From assembly GCF_014268495.2 (NCBI RefSeq), contig NZ_CP077087.1:2421501-2485500 (forward strand): 64,000 bases of DNA. The letters are read 5' to 3'. The stretch's first letter is position 1; every line of letters starts with the position of its first letter. This DNA comes from Pseudomonas monsensis (lineage in GTDB: Bacteria > Pseudomonadota > Gammaproteobacteria > Pseudomonadales > Pseudomonadaceae). The translations under genes and the position numbers were made by a program. Under the pieces are notes generated by a model, which was not told the origin of the DNA, did no database searches, and saw nothing but the letters and a program-made list of their open reading frames with translations. Positions 26,530 to 35,750 of this stretch are shown here, piece after piece.

Positions 26530-26599
26530 TACGCGATGCCGAATTCGGGTCGCGGAGACACAAAAACTTGCTGATTGTTTTCAGGAGATTTGAACCATG
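26530..26599 (+). promoter_or_regulatory. ROSE-type RNA thermometer in the ibpA leader
   Basis: The leader forms a first hairpin from CGCGA and TCGCG around 26532-26554. In the second hairpin TTGCT (26568-26572, the UYGCU box of ROSE elements) faces the AGGAG ribosome-binding site (26583-26587). Position before ibpA and the two-hairpin layout match the ROSE element known in P. aeruginosa ibpA. Melting at heat-shock temperature would free the ribosome-binding site. Confidence 0.78.
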
Positions 26600-27043
26600 A
26601 GTACTGCATTTTCCCTCGCACCACTGTTCCGTTCCTCGGTGGGTTTCGACCGCTTCAACGACCTGTTCGAAACCGCGCTGCGCAACGAGCCAGGCAGCAG
26701 CTACCCACCTTACAACGTCGAAAAGCACGGTGATGACCAATACCGCATCGTCGTGGCCGCAGCCGGTTTCCAGGAAGAAGACCTGGAGCTGCAAGTCGAG
26801 AAAGGTGTGCTGACCATCAGTGGCGGCAAGCGTGATGCCAACGAAGGCGTGACCTTCCTGCATCAGGGCATTGCCCAGCGAGCCTTCAAGCTGTCCTTCC
26901 GGCTGGCCGATCACATCGAGATCAAGGCCGCCGATCTGAGCAACGGTCTGTTGAGCATCGACCTGTTGCGGGTGATCCCGGAAGAAGCGAAGGCCAAGCG
27001 CATCCCGATCAACGGGGCGCAGAAGCCGGCTCTGCAACATTGA
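26597..27043 (+). CDS. ibpA: Small heat-shock protein (IbpA/Hsp20)
   Basis: This 148-residue holdase has an alpha-crystallin domain (about 35-125). It shows YNVEKHGDDQYRIVVAAAGF, VEKGVLTISG and AFKLSFRLADHIEIKAADLSNGLLSIDL, ending before a short C-terminal tail with the Ile-x-Ile motif (RIPI). The N-terminus MSTAFSLAPLFRSSVGFDRF is typical of IbpA. It binds unfolding proteins and passes them to the DnaK/ClpB system. It is under sigma-32 and ROSE-thermometer control, and ends in a strong terminator. Confidence 0.95.
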   Translation: MSTAFSLAPLFRSSVGFDRFNDLFETALRNEPGSSYPPYNVEKHGDDQYRIVVAAAGFQEEDLELQVEKGVLTISGGKRDANEGVTFLHQGIAQRAFKLSFRLADHIEIKAADLSNGLLSIDLLRVIPEEAKAKRIPINGAQKPALQH

Positions 27044-27092
27044 TTCACTTGCAGACACAAAATGTCTGAGCAGGCGCTGAGCCGCTGAATGA

Positions 27093-27118
27093 AGGCCCCG
27101 ATACGTCGGGGCCTTTTT
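27093..27118 (+). terminator. Terminator of ibpA
   Basis: AGGCCCCGA and TCGGGGCCT form a 9-pair stem around TACG, followed by TTTTT. Confidence 0.92.
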
Positions 27119-27228
27119 TATGGGCGTAAGAAAAGCGTTGTGCGACTTTGCCGCCGACAACGGTTTCTCTACAATCCGCCGCAGTTTTGCCGACCCCACT
27201 CCCTGGCGGTCGGCCTGGAGCCTTTTTC

Positions 27229-27924
27229 ATGGACGATATTCAGCAGCGTTGGCTGTGCGCCCTTTCTGCGCCGATGGCAGCGCTCAATACCGGCGCCGGG
27301 TATGCCGACCCCGCTTTCTGCGACGACCGCTACATTGATCTGCGAGACAGTTGGGGGATCGATGATCGGCGACAATTGTTCGAGATGCTCGAAGGGATGA
27401 CCGATGATGGCCATGCCAGGCACCTCAGCGCGGCCTATATGGCCTGGCAGCGTTGTCTGCCGAGCGAATGGCAGGCCTTGCTTGCAGACCTGAGTCCCCG
27501 CCAACGTGTCTTGCATGAATTCGCCAGCCGTACATTCGGCAGCTGCGGTCCCGGGGGGATTTTGTCTTGGGATTATGGGCGCATGGGCTTCCTCTTGCGT
27601 TGCGCGGTGCGCAATCAGTGGATCGATCTGCTCGAGAGCAACTGGCTGCACAGTCGCCTGGCCATCAGGGCGCAATTTCACTACGGCAGCTGGATGGCAT
27701 ATTTCAATGGCTTTGTGGTGGGGCGGACTTTTTGGTGCTGCTTGAGCGCCAGCGATGACGAGCTCGCTGGCGCGCTGGACCGGCAAGGCAACAGCGCTCA
27801 TAACCTGCGGATCAGTCGCGGTCTTGCGCAGAACATTCCGCACTTTCTAGCCGATTTGCCTTGGCACATGGACATTGATCCGCCGCCACGTCCGATATCG
27901 CTCAAGGAGTTCGACTGGTCATGA
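27229..27924 (+). CDS. DUF1266 family protein linked to HscC/J-protein system
   Basis: The 231-residue protein contains an internal DUF1266-like segment: DSWGIDDRRQLFEMLEGMTDDGH, then WDYGRMGFLLRCAVRNQWID, then SWMAYFNGFVVGRTFW. Proteins of this type (E. coli YbeR/YbeU) are encoded beside hscC and its J partners, as here. Its biochemical role is unknown. The stop overlaps the J-protein start as ATGA (27921-27924), so the two are translationally coupled. The ATG at 27229 has CTGGAG 8-13 bases upstream. Confidence 0.8.
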   Translation: MDDIQQRWLCALSAPMAALNTGAGYADPAFCDDRYIDLRDSWGIDDRRQLFEMLEGMTDDGHARHLSAAYMAWQRCLPSEWQALLADLSPRQRVLHEFASRTFGSCGPGGILSWDYGRMGFLLRCAVRNQWIDLLESNWLHSRLAIRAQFHYGSWMAYFNGFVVGRTFWCCLSASDDELAGALDRQGNSAHNLRISRGLAQNIPHFLADLPWHMDIDPPPRPISLKEFDWS

Positions 27925-30614
27925 GTTGCTGGATCCGACTGGGCATCGAGCCTACGACTGACGAAACCCTGATTCGCAATGCCTACCGCGCACGCCTGCC
28001 GGCGCATCATCCGGAGACTGACCCGGAAGGCTTTCAGGCACTGCGTATGGCCTACGAAAACGCCCTGCGTCTGGCCCGTGCAGACGAGGAGGAATCCGAG
28101 CCAGAGCCCGAAGCGGCAGAGCCGAAGGTCAAGGAGGTCCCGCAGACGTTCGTGGATTTCTGCGAACTGCTTGACGATCCTGCGCGACGCTTCAATTTCG
28201 CGGCGTGGCAGGCCTTTGTCCAGGCACTGGATGAACTGTCGCTGGATGCACTGGATGAACTCGGCTGGGGGCTGTACCGCCGGATGGCCGACGCCGGTCC
28301 GTTGTCCTACCGTTGCGCAAACCTGTTGGCCAAGCGTATGGCCTGGGATCAACAGTTGCTGGATCTGGAGTTCAACGACGCCCAGCGGGTTGAAGCCTTT
28401 CTGCGGCGAATCGAGGGCCCCGACCCGTTCGACACGGATCTGATGAGCGCCTGGTCGGAGGCCGCGCAGACTGAATCGCTGTGGTACGCGCGGAGCCTGG
28501 ACTTCATTTTCACCCAGCGCCCGCTCCATGAGTTCGCCGACTTCGCCAGTCAGCACACGTGCCTGCCGTTGCCGGATGATGCTGCGTTCATCAAGCGTCT
28601 GCTGGTGCAGTTCACGCAGGCGGGCATCGGAGTGTCGACATTTTTGCAGTGCTGCGTCGAACAGCAACGTGCAGCACCGGATGATCTGGACTGGTTGTAC
28701 CTGTTGGCGTGTCAGAGCAGCTTGTTGGGGCGGGACGATCAGGCACTGCCTTGCTGGATCCGGCTCTGGAACGAACATCGTCATCCGATGGCGGAAAGTC
28801 GTCTGCTGGAATTGTGTGCCAAGCGCCAGCCGACCTTTCTGCCGCTGCTGATTCAGGCGTTCGATCGTCTGCAGGACTGTGCTGACTGGTCAGAGGATCT
28901 CGGGGATGAATGCCAGGTGTCTGGCAGCCCGTCGCAACGCCCTGAGACGCTGAATCGTTGGCTGGGTGTCGGGCGGCTGCAGCTGGAGAGTCTGGCCCAG
29001 AGTTTTGTCGACTGGCGCATGACGGGTGATGAGCTTCCATTGCTCGCACAACTGTTGGGTGAGAATGCCGACAGCCGATTGCTGCAGCTTTACCGGCACG
29101 CCTGGGCGTTGCATCGGGGCGACTCGCTGTTGCTGCAGCAGATTCTGGATGCACCGCTGCCGGTCGATGCGCTCGAAAGCCTGGTCTTGAGCGGCTTCAA
29201 ATATCAGGCCGGGCAGCATCTGCGCTGGTTGAGCAGGGCGCCGATTGCGCAGGCGATGGACGCTTTCTGCGAGGCGGATTCGAACTCGCGGCAGTTGCCG
29301 GAGGTGCTGACACAAGGCGAGCCGCACAAGGTCTGTCGTTTGTGGCTGCGACGCTTGCGGCCTTACAGCCACGCAGCGCTGGAGCGAATGGCCGAAGCGT
29401 TCAGACTGAGTGCTGTCAAAGATGACTGTGACTTGTCCGAACTCGATTTGCTTCTGCAGTTGAGTCGTCGCGCAATTGAGTTGCCGCCGGTCGGCCTGGG
29501 CGCAGCTGCATGGGAGTGGCATGCCCAGAGCCTGTTTTTGCTGGCGTTGCTGGAGCAGCCGGAACGCTGGTTGCAATTGATTGATGCGCGGTGCCTGGAG
29601 CGTCTGTCGTTCAACCCTGCTCATCCCTTGGCTCGGCTGCAGCCATTGTTGCAGCGTTTGCAGCGTGAGCAAGGCAACTGCGATGGCTTACTGGGATGGC
29701 TGCAAGGCGATGACCCGGTTCACGGTTTGTTGGTGCAACAATTGTTCAGCGTACAACAGGCCCTCGACAGCGCCAGATTGCCTGCCAATACCTTGCTTTA
29801 CACTTGCGTCGAAAGCGACCGGGATGCCTGCGGCGACGATCTGCTGGGGTTGTTGATGTTCTGGGGCGTGCTCTATCACGACCCGAGCCTGAGCGCCGAG
29901 CAGCACCGGGCCTTGTTGCAATCCATCGCGGCGGTCAGTTGCGAAGACGACTGGTTCGAAGGTTTTCGCGACGGATTGATCAAAGGCGAGCCGGTGTGGC
30001 CACCGCGCAAGGTGTTGACGGATTTTGGCGTCGACAAACTGCTGGCGTATGAGGCGCTCGATGCCCTCAAGGGCCTGATTCGTTATGGCGCTGCCGGTGT
30101 GCCGAAAACGCGAGTACTGCGCCAATTGCAGCAGGGCAAGGATGACGTGCAGAACAGCGTCGGCTTGCGGCTGGCGCTGTGTGCGTTGCTGTCCTGGTCG
30201 GAGCGTTTACTACTGGCCAACAGTGATATTCAACCGGTACCGGCAGGTGCGATCTGGCGCCTCGGGTCGCGACTGGGGCGCAAGGCTTTTATCGCTCAGG
30301 TCCTGGGGTGTTTGGTGATCGCACCGGTGGCGGGTCTGATCAGTGGCACCACGGCCGCTGGCATTCTTATCCTGTTGCTCGCTGTTCTGGTGTTGCTCGG
30401 CGCCATTCTGCGCCGCTTGCATGACATGGGGCGGGGCATTCCCACGTTGCTGATATTCATGGCGCTGTCACCGGTGCTGCCATTTTTGCCGTTGGTGCTG
30501 TTCGGCTTTCCAGGGGACAAGTTGCCCAACCGCTATGGCGTGCCGCCGGACAGCGGGGGTGGCGAAACACTGTCCGGCGGCCTGCAGGCCGCATTGCGCC
30601 GCCTCAATGGCTAG
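27921..30614 (+). CDS. Large J-like protein (DjlB/DjlC-type) with C-terminal DUF805-like membrane domain
   Basis: This 897-residue protein starts with a J-like domain (about 1-50: WIRLGIEPTTDETLIRNAYRARLPAHHPETDPEGFQALRMAYENAL). The canonical HPD is HPE, followed by TDPEGF, so Hsp70 stimulation may be altered. A long helical repeat-like region follows (about 70-770). Near the C-terminus SRLGRKAFIAQ, two hydrophobic helices (about 790-870) and LRRLHDMGRG...GDKLPNRYG match the DUF805 pattern. It is probably a membrane-tethered co-chaperone for the adjacent HscC. Start and neighbour overlap as ATGA. It converges on hscC, sharing CTAG between the stops. Confidence 0.8.
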   Translation: MSCWIRLGIEPTTDETLIRNAYRARLPAHHPETDPEGFQALRMAYENALRLARADEEESEPEPEAAEPKVKEVPQTFVDFCELLDDPARRFNFAAWQAFVQALDELSLDALDELGWGLYRRMADAGPLSYRCANLLAKRMAWDQQLLDLEFNDAQRVEAFLRRIEGPDPFDTDLMSAWSEAAQTESLWYARSLDFIFTQRPLHEFADFASQHTCLPLPDDAAFIKRLLVQFTQAGIGVSTFLQCCVEQQRAAPDDLDWLYLLACQSSLLGRDDQALPCWIRLWNEHRHPMAESRLLELCAKRQPTFLPLLIQAFDRLQDCADWSEDLGDECQVSGSPSQRPETLNRWLGVGRLQLESLAQSFVDWRMTGDELPLLAQLLGENADSRLLQLYRHAWALHRGDSLLLQQILDAPLPVDALESLVLSGFKYQAGQHLRWLSRAPIAQAMDAFCEADSNSRQLPEVLTQGEPHKVCRLWLRRLRPYSHAALERMAEAFRLSAVKDDCDLSELDLLLQLSRRAIELPPVGLGAAAWEWHAQSLFLLALLEQPERWLQLIDARCLERLSFNPAHPLARLQPLLQRLQREQGNCDGLLGWLQGDDPVHGLLVQQLFSVQQALDSARLPANTLLYTCVESDRDACGDDLLGLLMFWGVLYHDPSLSAEQHRALLQSIAAVSCEDDWFEGFRDGLIKGEPVWPPRKVLTDFGVDKLLAYEALDALKGLIRYGAAGVPKTRVLRQLQQGKDDVQNSVGLRLALCALLSWSERLLLANSDIQPVPAGAIWRLGSRLGRKAFIAQVLGCLVIAPVAGLISGTTAAGILILLLAVLVLLGAILRRLHDMGRGIPTLLIFMALSPVLPFLPLVLFGFPGDKLPNRYGVPPDSGGGETLSGGLQAALRRLNG

Positions 30615-32302
30615 AGGCGCAGTTGGTCCAGTGCCTTGTTGAGCTCTGAGCGGTGGCTCGCGATCTCGGATGATTGCTGGCCACCGAGGATCGCGGTGAA
30701 GCTGTGCAGCCATTCGGCAATGCGTTCGCGTTGCGTTCCGAGGCTCTGCATCCATGCCCGTTCCAGACGGGCCAGCAAGGTGCGGTTGGGCAATGCGTCG
30801 CGTGGATGGACCTTCAATGTGGACAGCCGGTTATGGCTGTCCCGGCGCGCCTGCTCATCCAGCCCTGTAGGACTGCGGTCGATACTGTGGCTGTGGCGAT
30901 CACCGGTCTCGAGCAACGTGACGTCGACTTCGAGCAAACCATTGATGTCATAGCTGAAGCGTACATCCAGTTCCTGAATGTGATCGCAGGGCGTCAAATC
31001 GACATCGAAAGCCTCAATCAGGATGTTGTCGCGTACCCACGGTCGTTCACCCTGATAGACAGCAATACGGATCTGTTCCTGACGGGGGTGGGTGGTGTGA
31101 TAACGCTCCACCCGTGACGTCGGGATGATGGTGTTGCGTTCGATAATCGGCGAAAAAGCACCGTCGATGCCGTTGCCGCGCATGGTCGCGATGCCCAGCG
31201 TGTAAGGGCAGACATCGGTCAGAATCAGCTCTTCCACCGCGCCATCGCGCGCCTTGCACGCGGCTTGCGTGGCCGCCCCGAGCGCAACGATGGTGTCCGG
31301 GTCGAGATGCCGGTACGGCAGGCGCCCGAACAGCGTGGCGACCATTTGCTGCACCGCCGGCATCCGCGTGGCGCCACCGACCAATACCAGGCTGTCGAGA
31401 TCGCGGGGTTTGAGCCGCGCATCGCGCAGGGCCTGTTCGATCGGTGCGCGCAGTCGGGCGAGTAGCGGCTCCCAGATCTTCACGGCAGCGGCTTCGTCCA
31501 GTGACCATTCGAACGTCGTGTCGCCGTGACGCCAGCTCAGCTGCTGTGTCCCTTCGCCGAGTTTGCACTTGAGTTGTTCCAGCGCATCGCCAAGGCTGGC
31601 CATGCCCTGCGCATCAACCATTGACGGGTTCAGTTGCCAGTTTTTCAGGCACGCCTGCAACAGCGCGGCGGTGAAGTCTTCGCCACCGAGGAAGTTGTCG
31701 CCGGTGGACGCATGCACTTCAATCAGCGGGAGCGCGTATTCCAGCACCGTGACGTCGAACGTACCGCCACCCAGATCGAAAATCAGTGTGCGTTCGAACT
31801 TTTGCTCGTGCAGCCCGTAGGCCATGGCGGCGGCGGTCGGTTCGTTGATCAGGCGCGTGACGGCAAGACCGGCCAGCTCGGCGGCGAACAGGGTGCGCTT
31901 GCGTTGCTCGTCGCTGAAGTACGCCGGCACGGAAATCACCGCTTCAGAGACCGGGTGGCCGAGGAAGGCCTCGGCGTCCTGCTTGAGTGAGCCGAGCACC
32001 AGCGCCGACAACTCTTCCGGACTGAAATGGCGGCTGCCGAGCTCGATCTGCCTGTCGCTGCCCATGAAGCGCTTGAAGGCAGCGGCCGTGCGGTCAGGGT
32101 GGGTGGTCAGGCGGGCGCGGGCGGCTTTGCCGACCAGAATGGTGTCATCTTCATCGAGGCTGACCACCGACGGGGTCAGCACGTCACCGAGGGCGTTGGG
32201 AATCAACCGGGCCTGACCGTCCTGCCAGACGGCGATCAGACTGTTGGTGGTGCCAAGGTCAATGCCCAGCAGGGCCGGGCGGGGGAGGGTTGCATCCTGC
32301 AT
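30611..32302 (-). CDS. hscC: HscC, specialised Hsp70 chaperone
   Basis: The 563-residue protein is an Hsp70 with ATPase motifs GIDLGTTNSLIAVW, LINEPTAAAMAYGL, FDLGGGTFDVTVLE and VGGATRMPAVQQMV. The substrate-binding half (about 370-563) is shorter than in DnaK (about 640 residues) and has no EEVD-like tail, as in E. coli HscC (556 residues). HscC works with DjlB/DjlC J-proteins rather than DnaJ, and its clients are poorly known. The ATG at 32302 gives the family N-terminus; frames upstream are not conserved. It converges with its presumed co-chaperone gene with a 4-base overlap. Confidence 0.9.
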   Translation of the reverse strand: MQDATLPRPALLGIDLGTTNSLIAVWQDGQARLIPNALGDVLTPSVVSLDEDDTILVGKAARARLTTHPDRTAAAFKRFMGSDRQIELGSRHFSPEELSALVLGSLKQDAEAFLGHPVSEAVISVPAYFSDEQRKRTLFAAELAGLAVTRLINEPTAAAMAYGLHEQKFERTLIFDLGGGTFDVTVLEYALPLIEVHASTGDNFLGGEDFTAALLQACLKNWQLNPSMVDAQGMASLGDALEQLKCKLGEGTQQLSWRHGDTTFEWSLDEAAAVKIWEPLLARLRAPIEQALRDARLKPRDLDSLVLVGGATRMPAVQQMVATLFGRLPYRHLDPDTIVALGAATQAACKARDGAVEELILTDVCPYTLGIATMRGNGIDGAFSPIIERNTIIPTSRVERYHTTHPRQEQIRIAVYQGERPWVRDNILIEAFDVDLTPCDHIQELDVRFSYDINGLLEVDVTLLETGDRHSHSIDRSPTGLDEQARRDSHNRLSTLKVHPRDALPNRTLLARLERAWMQSLGTQRERIAEWLHSFTAILGGQQSSEIASHRSELNKALDQLRL

Positions 32303-32397
32303 GATCGTTCTCGAAACGGCGCAAAAAAACGCGACCCTACAGGTTGCCGCAAACCGTGGCAATCAGGGTTCTGTTGCAGCCTGCGCCGTTGCCTGCT

Positions 32398-35300
32398 TCA
32401 GGGCAGCAGCCCTTTCAGCGCCTCCAGCGCCATCGGCCGACTGTGCAGATAGCCTTGATACAAATGGCAACCCAGACCTTGCAGGAACGCCAGTTGCTCC
32501 GGAGTTTCCACGCCTTCGGCGATCACCTCCAGCTCCAGGCTGCGCGCCATAGCGACGATCGCGCGAATGATCTCGGCGTCGTTCGGGTCGGTGGTCGCAT
32601 CGCGAATAAACGACTGATCGATTTTCAGCGTGTCCACCGGCAAGCGCTTGAGGTAGGTCAGCGACGAATAGCCGGTGCCGAAATCGTCCATGGCGAAGCT
32701 CACCCCGAGTTTTTTCAGCCGGCGCATCTTGCTGATGGTGTCTTCCAGATTCTGGATGACGATGCCTTCGGTGATCTCCAGTTTCAACAGCGAGCACGGC
32801 AGGCCATGACTGGACATGCTGTGTTCGATGCGTTCGACGAAATCGTTCTGGCGGAACTGTCGCGGGCTGATGTTCACGCACAGGCTGAAATTCAGCGGGT
32901 CGACCAGTTTCAGCGCGATCAGCTCTTTGAACGCGTCACAGGCTTCGTCGAGGATCCAGGTGCCGACTTCGAGAATCAGGCCGCTGTCCTCCAGCACTTT
33001 GATGAACTCGGTCGGCGATTGTGTGCCCAGCTCCGGGTGGTGCCAGCGCACCAGCGCTTCAGCGCCGATGATGCGGTTGTCCCGGGCGTCGACCTGCGGC
33101 TGGAAGTGCACGTTGAATTCGCCGCGCGACAGCGCCAGGCGCAAGTCGGTCTCCATGCGCAACCGTTCGCTGGCGGCTTTCTGCATGGTGTTGTGATACA
33201 TCTGCGTGGTGTTGCGCCCGGAATCCTTGGCCCGGTACAGCGCGATGTCGGCGCGTTTGAGCAAGTCGGTCGGGGTCGAACCGTGGTCGGGAATCAACGC
33301 CACGCCGATACTCGGCGTCACTTGCAGGCGCTGGCCGTCGAGGAACATCGGTTCCGACAGCAGCTCGCGGATGGTGTCGGCCAGTTCCCGCACCTGGGTG
33401 CTGACCTCGTTGCGTGTGCCCTCCAGACCACTGAGCAGCACCACGAACTCATCACCGCCCAGACGCGCGACGGTATCTTCCATGCGCACGCTGGCTTCGA
33501 GTCGCGCGGTGATGATCTTCAGCACCGTGTCGCCGACCGGGTGGCCGAGGGAATCGTTGATGTGCTTGAAGTGATCGAGGTCGAGAAAAAGCAGTGCGCC
33601 GCGCAGGTTGTGGCGTTTGAGCAGGGCAATCTGCTGGCTCAGGCGATCCATCAACAGAGCGCGGTTGGGCAGGTTGGTCAGCGGATCGTGATACGCCAGA
33701 TGACGAATCTGGGCCTCGGCGTTTTTCAGCAAGCTGACGTCGCGGGCTGTCAGCAGCAGGCACGCGGTTTCATTCAGGGTGATCGGCTCGACTGAAACCT
33801 CGACGGTGAGCAACTCACCGCGCTTGTTGCGCCCGAGCATTTCCTGATGATGCACGCGGCCCTTGATCTGCAGCTCGGCGAGCAACGCCGAGCGCTGTTT
33901 CTCCTCGGCCCAGATGCCGACCTGATACACGGTCTTGCCCACCACTTCGTCCGCGCGATAGCCGGTCAGGCGGCAGAAACCGTCGTTGACCTCCAGATAA
34001 CGCCCGGTGTCGCGCTCGGTGATGGTGATCGCGTCGGGGCTGGAGTGGAACGCTTTGGCGAATTTCTCTTCGCTGGCCTTGAGTGCGGCTTCCGAACGCT
34101 GTTGCTGGGTGATGTCGCGCAACGTGGTGACGATGCATGGCTGATCACCAACGCTGATCTGCCGGCTGGAAATCACGCAGGTCAGCGACTGGCCGTCCTT
34201 GTGCTGGACGATGATCGCGACATTGCTCAGCCCCTGCTCGCGAATCACGCGCTCGATGCGCTGCAGGCTTTTCGCCGATGCGTCCCACAGGCCGATTTCT
34301 TCGGCGGTGTGGCCGATCACGTCGGCGGCGCTCCAGCCGAAAGTCTGGGTAAAACTGTTATTGATTTCGATGAATTCGCCACTGTCCTGGCGGGTGACAC
34401 AGATCGGGTCGGGACTGACCTGGAACAGCGTGGCGAATTTCTCTTCCGAGGCCACCAGTCGCTGTTCGCGTTCGACTTGATCGGTGATGTCCAGCAACGT
34501 CCCGGCCATGCGCAACGGCGCGCCGTTGTCGTCGCGGTAGAGGCGGGCGCGGCTTTCCAGATATCGCGAGCTGCCGTCCGGCAGTTGCACGCGATAAGTC
34601 AGTTGATAGTTGCCCGCCGGACCTTCGCGCAGGCTGCGATACGCATTGCGCATGCTGTCGCGCTCTTGGCCGGGCACGCCTTCGAAAAACTCGTCGAATG
34701 ATTCATGGAACGGTTTTGGCTCCAGCCCGTGCAGCTGCGCGGCACGCGCCGAGCCGTAAAGCATGCCGCTGGGGATGTGCCAGTCCCAGGTACCGAGCTG
34801 CGCGGAATCCAGCGCCAGATCGAGGCGTTCCTGACTGTCCTTCAGTGCCAGTTCGGCGGCTTTGCGCTCGGTGGTGTCGAGGAACGTGCTGAGCAGATAG
34901 GGCTGGCCTTCGAGTTCGACCTTTTGCGCACTGAGAATGCCGTCATGCACCTGACCGTTGCTGGCGCGAAACTGCACTTCCATGCTGATCAGTTCGCCCT
35001 TGGCCTTGGTTTTCTTCACCAGTTCGGCGCGTTGTTCAGGGTGCACCCACAGGCCCAGTTCCAGGGTGGTGCGGCCGATGGCGGTCTGCACCGGCCAGCC
35101 GAACAGGCTTTCGAAATACTGGTTGGCTTCACTGATCAGGCCGTCTTCCTGGCGCGTCAGCAACACCATGTTCGGGCACAGGTGAAAGAGTGTGGCGAAA
35201 CGTTTCTCCGAGCTGCTCAAAGCCTGTTCGCGTTGACGCTGGTGGGTGATTTCGCGAATCACCCCGATCATTCGGGGGCGGCCGTGTTTGTCCGGCAGCA

Positions 35301-35676
35301 GGCTGCCACTGATCTCCAGCCAGTGCAGGCTGCCGTCCGGCCAGCGAATGCGGTGGTGCATCGCCTGTTCCAGTGGTGCGCCGGCAATCACCGCGTGGAA
35401 GGCGCGCACGGTTTTCGCGCGGTCTTCCGGAGGCAGCAGATCGAGGTATTCCAGATCTTCCGGCAGCGGTTGCCGTGGATCGAAGCCGAACAATGCCTGA
35501 GTGCCCCGCGACCAACTGATCTGCCCGCGCTCGATGTCCCAGTACCAGGCACCGAGCCGCGCGCCGTTGAGGGCAGCGAGCAATTGCGGCGCACTCTCCC
35601 AGCTCTGCTCGGAATGACGCGGGTCAATCGCTTGAATGCGCGGCATCGGCGGAATTCGGTCAACAGATTTCGGCAT
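32398..35676 (-). CDS. Five-PAS GGDEF-EAL dual-domain c-di-GMP protein
   Basis: The 1092-residue protein has five PAS/PAC units (about 30-155, 158-280, 283-405, 410-525, 530-650), each ending in a DIT-x-x-(Q/E)RE-type linker. A GGDEF domain (about 655-825) with intact RLGGDEF and an EAL domain (about 835-1085) with GAEALVRWHHP, DDFGTGYSSL and EGVET follow. Both catalytic signatures look active, so it may make or degrade c-di-GMP depending on its PAS sensors. No membrane helix or signal peptide is visible, so it is cytoplasmic. It has its own transcription unit, upstream of hscC on the same strand. Confidence 0.9.
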   Translation of the reverse strand: MPKSVDRIPPMPRIQAIDPRHSEQSWESAPQLLAALNGARLGAWYWDIERGQISWSRGTQALFGFDPRQPLPEDLEYLDLLPPEDRAKTVRAFHAVIAGAPLEQAMHHRIRWPDGSLHWLEISGSLLPDKHGRPRMIGVIREITHQRQREQALSSSEKRFATLFHLCPNMVLLTRQEDGLISEANQYFESLFGWPVQTAIGRTTLELGLWVHPEQRAELVKKTKAKGELISMEVQFRASNGQVHDGILSAQKVELEGQPYLLSTFLDTTERKAAELALKDSQERLDLALDSAQLGTWDWHIPSGMLYGSARAAQLHGLEPKPFHESFDEFFEGVPGQERDSMRNAYRSLREGPAGNYQLTYRVQLPDGSSRYLESRARLYRDDNGAPLRMAGTLLDITDQVEREQRLVASEEKFATLFQVSPDPICVTRQDSGEFIEINNSFTQTFGWSAADVIGHTAEEIGLWDASAKSLQRIERVIREQGLSNVAIIVQHKDGQSLTCVISSRQISVGDQPCIVTTLRDITQQQRSEAALKASEEKFAKAFHSSPDAITITERDTGRYLEVNDGFCRLTGYRADEVVGKTVYQVGIWAEEKQRSALLAELQIKGRVHHQEMLGRNKRGELLTVEVSVEPITLNETACLLLTARDVSLLKNAEAQIRHLAYHDPLTNLPNRALLMDRLSQQIALLKRHNLRGALLFLDLDHFKHINDSLGHPVGDTVLKIITARLEASVRMEDTVARLGGDEFVVLLSGLEGTRNEVSTQVRELADTIRELLSEPMFLDGQRLQVTPSIGVALIPDHGSTPTDLLKRADIALYRAKDSGRNTTQMYHNTMQKAASERLRMETDLRLALSRGEFNVHFQPQVDARDNRIIGAEALVRWHHPELGTQSPTEFIKVLEDSGLILEVGTWILDEACDAFKELIALKLVDPLNFSLCVNISPRQFRQNDFVERIEHSMSSHGLPCSLLKLEITEGIVIQNLEDTISKMRRLKKLGVSFAMDDFGTGYSSLTYLKRLPVDTLKIDQSFIRDATTDPNDAEIIRAIVAMARSLELEVIAEGVETPEQLAFLQGLGCHLYQGYLHSRPMALEALKGLLP

Positions 35677-35750
35677 TGTTAACGGGCCTTGAGCTGATGT
35701 TGGCGTTAGGCACAGGGGCAGCGGCTCTCTCGGAGTAACACAAGTTGGCC

